NCBI RefSeq assembly: GCF_001650495.1
Contig: NZ_LWCS01000016.1
Coordinates: forward strand, 62,001-126,000
Reading direction: 5' to 3'
From: Mycolicibacterium iranicum
Lineage (GTDB): Bacteria; Actinomycetota; Actinomycetes; Mycobacteriales; Mycobacteriaceae
Length of the DNA: 64,000 nucleotides
Both the position numbers and the translations under genes were made by a program. Below, piece by piece: positions 34,339 to 43,766 of the stretch (positions within the stretch are counted from its first letter, which is position 1; the number at the start of each line of letters is the position of its first letter). The notes under the pieces were generated by a model. The model saw only the letters and a list, made by a program, of their open reading frames with translations. It ran no database searches and was not told where the DNA came from.

Positions 34339-35855
34339 TTCGCTGTTTCCTCTGTTTCTGTCTTGGTGAGGTCGAAGACGGCCAGGTGGGCCAGTGCGTC
34401 ATCGCGACTGGTCTTGTGCGCCGAGCGGCGACCGAAGACGTACACGACCACACCGAGGGCCACCATTGCGAGGCTGATGCTGCCGACCCACATCATCCAT
34501 TCGGCGTCGCCGACACCGGAGCTGGCCAGCCATGACTTGGCGAAGGAGTAGTAGATGCCGCCGATCGTGCCGATGGTGCCGACGACCACGGTGATCCAGA
34601 CGCCGACCATGCCGCCGGGGATGCGCCAGAAGGTTTCGTTCTCGTAGCGGTCCGCGTACTTCTTGCGGGCGATGATCACCGGGAACAGGAAGAAGAAGCC
34701 CGAGATCAGCCACACGGTGGACAGGCCGCCCTGCAGGAAGATCGTGGTGTTGACCAGGCTGCTCTGCGAGTACAGCCCGACGATCAGCAGCGACGAGATC
34801 ACGCCCTGAATGAGAATGGCCGACACCGGGTTACGTGTGCGCGGGTTCAGATGGGTGAAGATACGCGGCAGGTGGCGCTCCAGGCCGGAGACGAAGATCA
34901 GGCGCGAGTAGGCGACCTGGTAGGTCATCAGGGCCACGATGATGATCAGCGCCAGGACCACCGCACAGATCTCCATCAAGCCGGGGAAACCGGCCACATC
35001 GAGCATGCCGATCACACCCGTCACCGCATCGATCTCGTCGGTCGGCAGGGCCATCATCGTGCCGAGCGTCGTCAGCAGGTAGATCGCCACCAGCGCCGTC
35101 GACCCCCACAGGATCATGCGCGGACCGCTCTTGCGCACGGACAGGAACTCCGCCCCCATGTTGTACGGCGTCTCAACACCGAGCAGGTACAGCAGTACGG
35201 TGCCGTACAGGAAGCCCGCCACCGCAAAGTTCGGAACCAGAGCCTCCGACCAGGTGAACGGGGTCGCCGAACCGTTCTGAACCGCGAACAGCAGTCCGCA
35301 GAGGAAGATGGTCAGCGCAAGGATGCCGAACACGACGAAGACGACATTCATGATCCGCTGGCTGGCCGACAGTTTCGCCAGGGCGAGTCCGATCACGGTC
35401 CACAGGATGACCAACTGAAGGATGACGCTGGCCGTCACCCCCAACTCGGCGTGGAACGCCAGCAACAGGAACGAGAGCACCACCGCGGGCGACGACGCGG
35501 CGTTGAGGATCACCGGCACCCAGGACAGGTAGCCGCCGATGAAACCCCACGTCTCCCCCATCGTCCTGGTGGCCCAGATGTACACGCCGCCCTGGCCCGG
35601 CCACAGGTTGCCGAGCTCGACCACGGCCATACCCGCGGGGATGAGGAACGTGAGGATGCCCAGGATCCACATGGGTATGGCAGTCCAGCCGCCGGTGGCC
35701 ATCACCGACGAACCGGTGATCCAGCAGATGATGAACACGTACGCCGCAGTCAGGCCGAACGTGCTCATGACCTTGGGCAGGATCTGCTCGGGGACCAGCT
35801 CGGTGGTCATCAATTTGTCGCGCTCCGCGGTCGGCGCGGGCTCCGTCTGTGTCAT
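34335..35855 (-). CDS. APC-family amino acid/amine permease
   Basis: This 506-residue membrane protein has about 12 hydrophobic segments and an APC-type first helix region (STFGLTAAYVFIICWITGSS). The conserved WPGQGGVYIWATRTMGETWGF segment follows near residues 85-105. It probably imports an amine or amino acid for the amine oxidase it overlaps. ATG 35855 has GGGAG upstream. It begins 37 bases after the ABC ATPase stop, so all five genes from 38380 down to 32317 could be one transcript. Confidence 0.92.
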   Translation of the reverse strand: MTQTEPAPTAERDKLMTTELVPEQILPKVMSTFGLTAAYVFIICWITGSSVMATGGWTAIPMWILGILTFLIPAGMAVVELGNLWPGQGGVYIWATRTMGETWGFIGGYLSWVPVILNAASSPAVVLSFLLLAFHAELGVTASVILQLVILWTVIGLALAKLSASQRIMNVVFVVFGILALTIFLCGLLFAVQNGSATPFTWSEALVPNFAVAGFLYGTVLLYLLGVETPYNMGAEFLSVRKSGPRMILWGSTALVAIYLLTTLGTMMALPTDEIDAVTGVIGMLDVAGFPGLMEICAVVLALIIIVALMTYQVAYSRLIFVSGLERHLPRIFTHLNPRTRNPVSAILIQGVISSLLIVGLYSQSSLVNTTIFLQGGLSTVWLISGFFFLFPVIIARKKYADRYENETFWRIPGGMVGVWITVVVGTIGTIGGIYYSFAKSWLASSGVGDAEWMMWVGSISLAMVALGVVVYVFGRRSAHKTSRDDALAHLAVFDLTKTETEETAK

Positions 35856-35892
35856 GCTTTCTCCCACAAGTGTTGTAAATCAACAGCGTTGG

Positions 35893-36618
35893 TCAGTTGA
35901 CGATCTGTCCGTCTTTCATCCGGACGACACGGCTCGCTTCGTCGGCCACCGTGGGGTCGTGGGTGCTCGCGACCACGGTGACTCCCATGGTCGAGCACAG
36001 GTCGCGCAACATGCGCACCACCGTCTCCCCCGTGCGGTGGTCAAGGTTGGCTGTGGGCTCGTCGGCGAGGACGAGGGTCGGATTGCTGATCAGCGACCGC
36101 GCGATCGCCGTCCGCTGCTGCTCCCCGCCCGACATCTTGGTCGGCTGGTGGTTGATGCGATGCCCGAGCCCGACCAGCTCCAGAAGCTCAATGGCACGCT
36201 TGCGCAGCGACTTTCGATCGTAGGGCTCGAACATCAGAGGTAGCTCGACATTCTCGACCGCCGACAGGAACGGAATCAGGTTGTAGCTCTGAAAGATGAA
36301 GCCGATGGTGTCATGCCTCAGCGCCGCGTATTGACTCTCGGTCAGCGTCGCGGTGCCTTGGCCCGCGATCTTGACAACGCCCTTCGTCGGCCGGTCGAGT
36401 CCCCCGATGATGTTGAGCAGGGTGGATTTTCCGCTACCGCTGGGGCCCATCAGGCATACGAATTCCCCAGGCATGACAGTCAATTCGGCGGCCATGAGCG
36501 CCTTGACGACCTCGTCGCCGAGCTTGTGCAGTTTCCAGACGTCCGAGATCTCGATCACCGGGCCGGCGGCCGCCTCGGTTTCGGCTGCGGCTCCCGAAGT
36601 TTCGTCGAGTGTGGTCAT
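35893..36618 (-). CDS. ABC transporter ATP-binding protein, MacB/LolD type
   Basis: This 241-residue ATPase has Walker A GPSGSGKST near residue 63, a Q-loop FQSYNLIPF, the signature MSGGEQQR, Walker B LVLADEPTANLD and the H-loop STHD. The FQSYNL and ANLD features belong to the MacB/LolD/FtsE group that works with FtsX-type permeases. The ATG at 36616-36618 has GGAGG upstream, inside the end of the small permease gene. It forms an exporter with the two permeases upstream. Confidence 0.93.
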   Translation of the reverse strand: MTTLDETSGAAAETEAAAGPVIEISDVWKLHKLGDEVVKALMAAELTVMPGEFVCLMGPSGSGKSTLLNIIGGLDRPTKGVVKIAGQGTATLTESQYAALRHDTIGFIFQSYNLIPFLSAVENVELPLMFEPYDRKSLRKRAIELLELVGLGHRINHQPTKMSGGEQQRTAIARSLISNPTLVLADEPTANLDHRTGETVVRMLRDLCSTMGVTVVASTHDPTVADEASRVVRMKDGQIVN

Positions 36619-36622
36619 GGAA

Positions 36623-37192
36623 TCAACCTCCAGAGGCGAGCGAATGGATGGGCGACCGGGACGCGGCTTTCCACGTGGGCAGAATGCTGGTGGCCAGCGC
36701 GGCGAGGATGCTGACGACGACGGCGATGCCCGCACCGACGGTCAGGCCGCCGTAGGACACCCCGGTGGCGACGACGCCGGTCATCCCCAGGACGACGCCG
36801 GCGACGAACGCCAGCAATGCGCCGGCAAGCGCGCCGAGCACTGCGGCGATCACCGGTTCGACCAGCAGGGCTGCCACGACAGGGGCCCGCGGCACCCCGT
36901 TGGCAGCAAGCACGCCGAGTTCGCGGGTGCGGTGGGCCACTGTTCGGGTGGTCGCCACGGCGACTTCAGCCACGCCGACGAGAAGGACCGTGACGGCGAT
37001 CAGCACCACGGCGCGTGCGATCTCGTCGGCATGTCCCAAAGAGGCTGACTGGGTTCGGATTCCGTCGGACATCCCGAAGACGAGGACCACCAGCAGCGCC
37101 CCGGTGGCGGTCGTGACCACAGGAAGCACCATCTCCCCGATTCGGCGCCGGGTGGCAAGCCATCCGTAGGACAATCCTTTACCGATGCTCAT
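36623..37192 (-). CDS. Short FtsX-type ABC permease
   Basis: This 189-residue permease has four hydrophobic segments and the FtsX-type intracellular motif TRTVAHRTRELGVLAANGVPR near residues 81-101. It lacks the large extracytoplasmic domain normally found between the first and second segments. It starts immediately after the stop of the longer permease (TAG then ATG). A full-length plus core-only permease pair is asymmetric, so only the longer subunit would contact extracytoplasmic substrate. Confidence 0.85.
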   Translation of the reverse strand: MSIGKGLSYGWLATRRRIGEMVLPVVTTATGALLVVLVFGMSDGIRTQSASLGHADEIARAVVLIAVTVLLVGVAEVAVATTRTVAHRTRELGVLAANGVPRAPVVAALLVEPVIAAVLGALAGALLAFVAGVVLGMTGVVATGVSYGGLTVGAGIAVVVSILAALATSILPTWKAASRSPIHSLASGG

Positions 37193-38380
37193 CTATCGGT
37201 CCCCCAACAGTTCGACCGGCTTCTGCTGCAGTAGTCGGTGGACTGGAACCAGCGCACCCACGATGGCCATGGCCGGTAGGAACATCGCGGTCAACGCCGC
37301 CCCCTGCAGCCAGGACGAAAGTGACGCAATACCCGGAATCACGAGGGCTACAGCGATTCCCGCCCCGGCGACGCCGACGATATAGGCCGTCACGAAAACA
37401 AGCGCGGATTCGACGAGGAAGAAGTACAGGACTTCGTCTGCGAGACCGATGCTCGACATGATGCCGAATTCACGTCGCCGCTCGGTGACCGCTGCGAGAA
37501 ACGACGACACCGCGATGACGAAGCCCAGCCCCAGGCCCACCATCGAGATCATGCCGAGAGTGGATCCAGTCACCTTGCCGGAGAACAGTGCCGAGAAGCG
37601 CTGCTCGAAGGACAGCGGACTTGAGCCGCCGACGGTGTCGTAGATCAGGCCGGCGCCTCGCGGGTCCGGTTGGGTCGACGGATCCGTGCTGAAGGGCAGA
37701 CCCACAGCCGCACCGAAGCTCTGGCCGAGATCGCGGCGCTGCTGTTCTCCTTCCGGAGCAAGCACCGTCCACCAACCACTGTCGCCGACGACCGCCTGGG
37801 CCACCGATGTCGGCACCGTCAGGGATTGACCATCGCCGCCGACCGTGACCATCAGGCGGCTCCCGCCGACCTCCACCTGCGAGCCCGCCGACAGGCCGAG
37901 GCGCTGGGCGAGGGTCGGGCTCAGCACCGCCTCCCCGGCCGCCACTTCGTCGCTGCCGCGCAGCGATACCGACTGACCGCCGACGTCGATCACCCCGGAC
38001 AGCGTGCGGGTCGCCGTCCAGCCCTCGGGTATGCGGATGGCCGGTGCCGGGCCGTCGGCGACAATGGACTCGACGTCGGGGTCGTAGTGCACACCTGCCG
38101 CGGGTACCACCCACAACTGTTGTCCCTCAAGCACATCGGCGATCGAGGTCTCCCCGGTCGCCGCGAACCCTGCCGAGATCGTGCGGACGACCGTGACGCA
38201 CGCGATCGCCAACGCGATGCCGAGAACGGACAGCACAAAACGTTCCGGACGGCGCCGGATGTTGGCCAGCGCGAACCGGACCAGGCACCCGAAGGTGTTC
38301 CCAGTCGAAGGGGCGATCGGCGGCGATCCTGCCCGCGCTGCGGTCTCCACAATGGCGATGCTCGGACCGAAACGTTTCAC
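37193..38380 (-). CDS. FtsX/MacB-type ABC permease with extracytoplasmic domain
   Basis: This 395-residue permease has a first membrane segment near residues 45-66 (FVLSVLGIALAIACVTVVRTI). A MacB-like extracytoplasmic domain of about 200 residues follows, then three C-terminal segments with the FtsX motif VTERRREFGIMSSIGLADE. It probably exports or extrudes a substrate handled by the periplasm-like space. It heads the ABC-APC-amine oxidase series. The start is ATG 38380; little promoter signal is visible in the 116 bases upstream. Confidence 0.88.
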   Translation of the reverse strand: MKRFGPSIAIVETAARAGSPPIAPSTGNTFGCLVRFALANIRRRPERFVLSVLGIALAIACVTVVRTISAGFAATGETSIADVLEGQQLWVVPAAGVHYDPDVESIVADGPAPAIRIPEGWTATRTLSGVIDVGGQSVSLRGSDEVAAGEAVLSPTLAQRLGLSAGSQVEVGGSRLMVTVGGDGQSLTVPTSVAQAVVGDSGWWTVLAPEGEQQRRDLGQSFGAAVGLPFSTDPSTQPDPRGAGLIYDTVGGSSPLSFEQRFSALFSGKVTGSTLGMISMVGLGLGFVIAVSSFLAAVTERRREFGIMSSIGLADEVLYFFLVESALVFVTAYIVGVAGAGIAVALVIPGIASLSSWLQGAALTAMFLPAMAIVGALVPVHRLLQQKPVELLGDR

Positions 38381-38496
38381 CGACCGCCACGCACGGTCTC
38401 GGTGGCGTTAACGAAATCGCGGTGACGTTACTTCGATGTGTCGGTACCGCTACGGATTTCGTCGCGACCTGGAGATCGTCGACAAGCGCGCGGTCG

Positions 38497-39903
38497 CTAC
38501 GACTGAATGCGCGCCCACGGTTGCGCCTCCTCCAGCTCGTACGCGAGCTGCAGAAGGCGCGCCTCCTCACCGACACCGGTGGCGAACATCATGCCTACCG
38601 GTAGGCCTGAGGCGGATTGAGCGAGCGGCAGCGAGATCGCCGGCTCGCCGGTGGCGTTCTGCAACGGAGTGAACGCCACCCAGTCCACGAGCCGGTCGAT
38701 CACCTGTCGGTACGGCGCGGTCGGATCAAGGTGCCCGACGGGTGGCGGAGCGTCGGCCAGCGTCGGCGTCAGCAACACGTCGTAGGTCGAATACATCCGC
38801 GACGTGATCCGTCGGATGCGTTGCAGCCTGACGATCGCCAGCGGCACGCGATGCAGATTGCGCCCGGCCCAGTCGTGCAGTCCCAGAGAGAGGTTGTCGA
38901 GCCGTTCGCGGTCGAACGTGGGCCCGAAGGTCCGGCGGCCGCCTTTGACCAACGCGAAGGCCAGAAACGACCAATACAGCAGGAAGTCGTCGATGAATCG
39001 CGTCGGAATCGGGTTGTCGATGACCTCGATTCGGTGGCCGAGTCGTTCGAGCAGGGAGGCTGTGTCGAGCGTCAGCTCCCGGACCTCCGGGCTAGACTCC
39101 CGGGTTATGGAGCTGGTACACACCGCGATTCGCAGGCGCCGCCGGCCGGGGGCTGTGATGTCCCCGATCGGCGGCAGCTTCGGGTTGGCGGACACCTTCT
39201 CGATCTCGCGATAAAACGCCGCGGTGTCACGAACCGACCGGGTCACCACGCCGTTGGCGACGATTTTCAGAGGCATCTGGCGCATGTCGCGGTCCAGGGG
39301 AAGCCTGCCTCGTGAGGGCTTGAGACCCACGAGTCCGTTACAGGAGGCGGGGATTCGGATCGATCCGCCGCCGTCGTTGGCGTGGGCGATCGGCACGACG
39401 CCGGCTGCCACGAATGCCCCCGAGCCCGACGACGACGCCCCGGCAGTGTGTCGGGTGTTCCAGGGATTGCGCACCGGCCCGAGTCGGGGATGTTCAGCGG
39501 CGGCGCTGAACCCGAACTCCGACATCCGCGTCTTACCGATAGGCACAACGCCGGTAGCCAGAAAAGCCCTCGCGAAGTCACCGTCACCGGATGCGGGGAC
39601 CGGATCCCATGCGTCGGTTCCGTTCATCGACGGCATGCCTGCGACGGCCACGTTGTCCTTGATGAACGAGGGCACGCCGTCGAAGAAGCCGCCATAGGGT
39701 TGACGAAGCCCGCCGCGCACGCGGGCCCGTTCGAAGGCGTCATGCGCCAACCCGTTCAGTACGGGGTTGACCTTCTCGGTGCGGGCGATCGCGGCGTCCA
39801 CGACCTCCCCCACCGAAACCGACCCGGCGCGCAACGCGGCTACCAGACCTACCGCGTCGAGGTCTCCCAGAGCATCGTCGGCGAAGGCATCAATGCGATC
39901 CAC
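38497..39903 (-). CDS. amiC: Amidase signature enzyme (AmiC-like)
   Basis: This 468-residue amidase has the Lys-cisSer-Ser triad: Lys in FIKDN (about residue 84), then the Ser pair in the glycine-serine-rich HTAGASSSGSGAF (about 158-170). It hydrolyses amides or amino-acid derivatives. The location upstream of tsf-rpsB matches amiC of M. tuberculosis. The GTG at 39903 (VDRIDAFAD) was chosen because longer starts run into the transferase gene at 39959. The start is moderately sure and the function of the family is broad. Confidence 0.88.
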   Translation of the reverse strand: MDRIDAFADDALGDLDAVGLVAALRAGSVSVGEVVDAAIARTEKVNPVLNGLAHDAFERARVRGGLRQPYGGFFDGVPSFIKDNVAVAGMPSMNGTDAWDPVPASGDGDFARAFLATGVVPIGKTRMSEFGFSAAAEHPRLGPVRNPWNTRHTAGASSSGSGAFVAAGVVPIAHANDGGGSIRIPASCNGLVGLKPSRGRLPLDRDMRQMPLKIVANGVVTRSVRDTAAFYREIEKVSANPKLPPIGDITAPGRRRLRIAVCTSSITRESSPEVRELTLDTASLLERLGHRIEVIDNPIPTRFIDDFLLYWSFLAFALVKGGRRTFGPTFDRERLDNLSLGLHDWAGRNLHRVPLAIVRLQRIRRITSRMYSTYDVLLTPTLADAPPPVGHLDPTAPYRQVIDRLVDWVAFTPLQNATGEPAISLPLAQSASGLPVGMMFATGVGEEARLLQLAYELEEAQPWARIQS

Positions 39904-39958
39904 CCGTCCGACGGTACCAAAGCGTACCGGCTCCCAAGTGCGCCCCTCAGCTGGGAAT

Positions 39959-41446
39959 TCACTCTGCGCGGCGCAGTACCGCGCCAACGGTCATCGCGAG
40001 AATCTTCCAGTCGAGCCACAACGACCAGTTCTCGATGTAGTAGTTGTCCCATTCCGCACGGTCGGCGATTGACGTCTGCCCACGAAGGCCGTGCACCTGA
40101 GCCCACCCCGTGATCCCGGCCTTGACGCGGTGGCGATCGCCATAGCGCGCGATCTGAACGTTGAACAGATCGACGTACTCGGGACGCTCCGGCCGCGGAC
40201 CGACGAGGCTCATCTCCCCTCTGATCACGTTGATCAGCTGAGGAAGCTCGTCCATCGAGGTGGCCCGCAAGATCTTGCCGATCGGCGTGCGGCGGTCTTC
40301 GCCCTCGACCCCGCCGGGGGCCGAGGTGTCCGACCGAACGAATGCGGCGTCGGTCTCCCGGGGCGGTCGCATCGAGCGGAACTTCAGGCAGCCGAACTCG
40401 CGTCCGTCGCGGCCGATTCGCGGCTGGCTGAAGAAGATCGGCCCGGGGGAACTGAGTCGCACGAGCAGCATCAGCGTGAGAAAGAACGGGGAGATCAACA
40501 GCAGACCCAGGCTTGCAAGGACACGGTCAGATATGTGCTTGGCGGCGAACTGCCAACTGCGCGGATCCGTGCGCGGCACGGCGATCAGCGGAAGCCCGCC
40601 GATGTGCTCGATGTGTGCGTGAACTCCGACGGTGTCGTAGATCCGAGGGACGATCCACACGGCCATGCCGCGCTGATGTGCCACCTTGACGGCGGCGGTC
40701 ATGGCTTCGTCTCTGGTCCGAGAGAACGCGACGATCATGCATTCGGCGCCGGTTCGGGTGATGACTTCGTCGAGCATCTCCAGCCTGCCCAGGTACGGAA
40801 TGGTGGCAGGCTGGTCGCGGTCGATCCCCATCATCGGGATCTCGTCGTCGATGATCCCGACGGGCTGCAGACCGTACTCAGGCGTGATCTCGAGTCGATC
40901 GACCACCTTGGCGGCGACCCGGCCGTTGCCCACGATCAACGTCGGGGCAACCATGCGGCTGTGGCGGTAGTGGTGGTTCTTGATGGCGATCCACACCAGT
41001 CGACCCAGGGGGATCACGACCGCGGCGCACATCCACATCCTGGCCACAGCACTACCCCGCGACCCCTCGATGTAGGGGTTCAGAACCAAGCCGCTCAACA
41101 GCAGCATGGCGGACAACGCGACCACGGCCTCGATCGTGGGCAACTCGTCGAGGAACGTGCGTTTGAGCGAGCGCTGGTACAAACCTCGCAAGGCAGCGAT
41201 GGCAACGACGGTCGGTGCGAAAAAACAGAGCATCAACGTGGGAGGCAGAGCCAACTGGTCGTGGGTGGCCCACGTCATCCCGAGCGCCACCGCCAGCGAC
41301 GCCGTCGACAAATCGATCAGCGCACCCACGTAAGGCTCCCAGGCCCTGTGTCTATGTAGCTGACCGTTCTCGACCGGAGCTACCGCCGGCGTTCCCCCGC
41401 TGACAACTGCGTTTGCCCTGCGGGGCGTATCAACCGTGTCGGTCAC
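39959..41446 (-). CDS. Polyprenyl glycosylphosphotransferase (WcaJ/CpsE type)
   Basis: This 495-residue membrane enzyme has about four N-terminal hydrophobic segments, a CoA-binding-like Rossmann region (LIVGNGRVAAKVVDRLE near residue 175), then a fifth segment. The catalytic bacterial sugar transferase domain shows KFRSMRPP, GKILRATSMDELPQLINVIRGEMSLVGPRPERPEYV and KAGITGWAQVHGLRGQTSIADR. It loads a sugar phosphate onto polyprenyl phosphate to begin a polysaccharide. No other glycan genes adjoin it. GTG 41446 is the start; an AT-richer leader of about 300 bases lies upstream. Confidence 0.93.
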   Translation of the reverse strand: MTDTVDTPRRANAVVSGGTPAVAPVENGQLHRHRAWEPYVGALIDLSTASLAVALGMTWATHDQLALPPTLMLCFFAPTVVAIAALRGLYQRSLKRTFLDELPTIEAVVALSAMLLLSGLVLNPYIEGSRGSAVARMWMCAAVVIPLGRLVWIAIKNHHYRHSRMVAPTLIVGNGRVAAKVVDRLEITPEYGLQPVGIIDDEIPMMGIDRDQPATIPYLGRLEMLDEVITRTGAECMIVAFSRTRDEAMTAAVKVAHQRGMAVWIVPRIYDTVGVHAHIEHIGGLPLIAVPRTDPRSWQFAAKHISDRVLASLGLLLISPFFLTLMLLVRLSSPGPIFFSQPRIGRDGREFGCLKFRSMRPPRETDAAFVRSDTSAPGGVEGEDRRTPIGKILRATSMDELPQLINVIRGEMSLVGPRPERPEYVDLFNVQIARYGDRHRVKAGITGWAQVHGLRGQTSIADRAEWDNYYIENWSLWLDWKILAMTVGAVLRRAE

Positions 41447-41744
41447 CGTGACCAGAGCAGTTCGCGCAAACCGTCATGGGGAAAAGATTAACTCGGAAGG
41501 GCTTTTAGGGCGGCAATTGGCCGTTTATTAGGGTTGCCAAACAGCGAAATTGTTTAGCTGGACAATTTGCCAGAAAATTGCCCTCGGACGCGGAGCAAAT
41601 CCCAATCGCTTGAGAAAACAGCGATCTACGCGCAATTACATCCTTGTTCTACAGTGAAGCAAATAGATTCGATCTCGTCGGTCGTTATCTTCATTCGCCG
41701 CAGTCGGATTAGTCCACATCGCGCACCAAATCGGGGTCCATAAA
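41447..41744. other. AT-rich intergenic region upstream of the glycosyltransferase
   Basis: This roughly 300-base stretch is visibly richer in A and T than its neighbours and holds no plausible gene. It contains CAATTGGCC, TTTATTAGGG, AAATTGTTTAG and GACAATTTGCC, with several AATTG/CAATT inverted words. These could bind a nucleoid protein such as Lsr2 or a regulator of the glycosyltransferase. No defined promoter was identified. Confidence 0.5.
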
Positions 41745-41778
41745 CGAAGCCCCCGAGACCATGGTCTCGGGGGCTTCG
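41745..41778 (-). terminator. Terminator of rpsB-tsf
   Basis: Perfect 16-base arms CGAAGCCCCCGAGACC (41745-41760) and its complement (41763-41778) meet at an AT centre, so the stem folds with a tight loop. Read on the minus strand it starts 13 bases after the tsf stop and is followed by TTTA, as expected for an intrinsic terminator. Confidence 0.9.
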
Positions 41779-41791
41779 CGAATGGTCGAGA

Positions 41792-42607
41792 TCAGGCCTG
41801 GCCGACTTCGAAGCGGGCAAACCGCGTCACGGTGACACCGGCCTCGTCGAGAAGAGCCTTGACGGTCTTCTTGTTGTCCGACACCGACGGCTGATCGAGC
41901 AGCACGACATCCTTGTAGAAGCCTGTCACGCGGCCTTCGACGATCTTCGGGAGCGCCTGCTCCGGCTTGCCCTCGTTACGGGCCGTCTCCTCGGCGATGC
42001 GCCGCTCGTTGGCGACGATCTCCTCGGGGACGTCCTCGCGGGTGAGGTACTTGGCCTTCAACGCGGCGATCTGCAGCGCGACCGCGTGAGCGGCCGACTT
42101 GTCCTCGCCGGTGTACTCCACGAGGACACCCACGGCGGGCGGCAGATCAGCCGAACGCTTGTGCAGGTAGGTCTCCACTGTGCCGTCGAAGTACGTGGCA
42201 CGGCGAAGCTCCAGCTTCTCGCCGATCTTGGCCGACAGGTCGGCGATGGTCTGCTCGACCGTCGTGTCACCGAGCTTGGCGGCTTTGAGGGCCTCGACGT
42301 CGGTCGCCTTGGCAGCTGCCGCGGCGGCGACGATCTGGTCGGCAGCCTCCTGGAACTCGGCGTTCTTGGCGACGAAGTCTGTCTCGGAGTTCAGCTCGAT
42401 GAGAGCTCCGTCCTTGGCTGCGACCAGGCCCTCGGCGGTGGCGCGCTCCGCGCGCTTACCGACATCCTTGGCACCCTTGATGCGCAGCAGCTCGACGGCC
42501 TTGTCGAAGTCACCCTCGGCCTCGACCAGCGCGTTCTTCGAATCCAGCATTCCGGCGCCGGTCAGTTCGCGCAGGCGTTTGACGTCGGCAGCGGTGTAGT
42601 TAGCCAT
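41792..42607 (-). CDS. tsf: Translation elongation factor Ts
   Basis: This 271-residue EF-Ts exchanges GDP for GTP on EF-Tu. The N-terminal UBA-like segment [19 protein letters not shown] (about residues 8-26) and the TDFVAKN motif (about 77-83) are intact, with the subdomain C segment KEDVVL-like DVVLLDQP at the end. It follows rpsB by 33 bases on the minus strand and ends at a strong hairpin, the standard rpsB-tsf arrangement. Confidence 0.98.
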   Translation of the reverse strand: MANYTAADVKRLRELTGAGMLDSKNALVEAEGDFDKAVELLRIKGAKDVGKRAERATAEGLVAAKDGALIELNSETDFVAKNAEFQEAADQIVAAAAAAKATDVEALKAAKLGDTTVEQTIADLSAKIGEKLELRRATYFDGTVETYLHKRSADLPPAVGVLVEYTGEDKSAAHAVALQIAALKAKYLTREDVPEEIVANERRIAEETARNEGKPEQALPKIVEGRVTGFYKDVVLLDQPSVSDNKKTVKALLDEAGVTVTRFARFEVGQA

Positions 42608-42640
42608 GAAGCCTTTCCTTTGAATGACGTCGCAGAACGA

Positions 42641-43468
42641 TTAGGAGGACTGTTCGGTTGTGGCCTCGCCCGCTTCGGGGGCGGACGTGGTGGCGCCCGC
42701 GAGAAGCTCCTGCTCCCACTCGGCGAGCGGCTCGGCAGCTACCCCATCCTGGCCGGCCTCCGACTTGTCGGCGCCAGCGCCCGCGCGGGCCTGCAGACCT
42801 TCGGCGACCGCGGACGCGACCACCTTGGTCAGCAACGCAGCCGAGCGGATGGCGTCGTCGTTGCCGGGGATCGGGTAGTCGACGAGGTCAGGGTCGCAGT
42901 TGGTGTCGAGGATCGCAATGATCGGGATGTTGAGCTTGCGGGCCTCGGCAACGGCCAGGTGCTCCTTGTTGGTATCGACGACCCAGATCGCAGAAGGCAC
43001 CTTCTGCATGTCGCGGATACCACCGAGCGACCGCTCGAGCTTGTTCTTCTCGCGGGTCAGCATCAGGATTTCCTTCTTGGTGCGACCCTCGAAGCCACCG
43101 GTCTGCTCCATGGCCTCAAGTTCCTTGAGGCGCTGCAGACGCTTGTGCACGGTGGAGAAGTTGGTGAGCATGCCGCCCAGCCAGCGCTGGTTGACATACG
43201 GCATGCCGACGCGGGTTGCCTCTTCGGCGATCGATTCCTGCGCCTGCTTCTTGGTGCCGACGAACATGATGGTGCCGCCGTGTGCGACGGTCTCCTTCAC
43301 GAACTCGTAGGCCTTGTCGATATAGGTCAGCGTCTGCTGCAGATCGATGATGTAGATGCCGTTGCGGTCGGTGAAGATGAACCGCTTCATCTTGGGGTTC
43401 CAGCGACGGGTCTGGTGCCCGAAGTGGGTGCCGCTGTCAAGCAGCTGCTTCATGGTTACAACAGCCAT
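42641..43468 (-). CDS. rpsB: 30S ribosomal protein S2
   Basis: This 275-residue S2 has the family N-terminal [19 protein letters not shown] (about residues 9-27) and the [16 protein letters not shown] segment near 94-109. [26 protein letters not shown] and the [15 protein letters not shown] loop follow. A non-conserved acidic, Ala-rich tail of about 45 residues ends the protein, which is common in actinobacteria. It is the first gene of the rpsB-tsf operon and has a leader of up to 300 bases. Confidence 0.98.
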   Translation of the reverse strand: MAVVTMKQLLDSGTHFGHQTRRWNPKMKRFIFTDRNGIYIIDLQQTLTYIDKAYEFVKETVAHGGTIMFVGTKKQAQESIAEEATRVGMPYVNQRWLGGMLTNFSTVHKRLQRLKELEAMEQTGGFEGRTKKEILMLTREKNKLERSLGGIRDMQKVPSAIWVVDTNKEHLAVAEARKLNIPIIAILDTNCDPDLVDYPIPGNDDAIRSAALLTKVVASAVAEGLQARAGAGADKSEAGQDGVAAEPLAEWEQELLAGATTSAPEAGEATTEQSS

Positions 43469-43766
43469 AGTTCAGCCATGTCCTCATAGTTGTCGGTTGA
43501 CGCGCGACGCCGGGTGACGCCGAGCCCTGGCGCCTGCTTCGATGCCGGACCCGGCTTTCAGGCGGGACCGCCCGGCATACGAGGTGACGGTGGCCCTCAA
43601 CAACAGAGGGCGTCCGTGTCGCAGACGCGCGAAGTCAGCTCGCGTGAACGAGCTGCGCGTAGGAGTTTACACGCTCAGAACAGCTGCTTTTACCACCGTG
43701 ACCAGCCATCCCCAGGCTACGTTGCGGGCCTTTCACGACGGCGGTCGGTTGCGTTGAACTGGCCGA
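43469..43766. other. rpsB leader and divergent promoter region
   Basis: No gene is seen in this 298-base gap. On the minus strand, TAAACT (complement of 43663-43668) is a candidate -10 box for rpsB about 195 bases upstream of its start. The leader between could fold around ATGCCGG (43542-43548) and CCGGCAT (43572-43578). Such a leader is where S2 autoregulation would act, but this is inference. Confidence 0.4.

Noticed and set aside
35874..35878. TGTAA upstream of the APC permease as another island operator
   Set aside because: The position 14 bases to the left reads TGCTT, so there is no matching half-site.
41636..41660. TTACA in the AT-rich gap as another island operator
   Set aside because: The partner position reads TGAAG, which breaks the half-site at two positions.
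41745..41778. Regulatory palindrome
   Set aside because: Its place just after tsf and the trailing TTTA make a terminator the better explanation.
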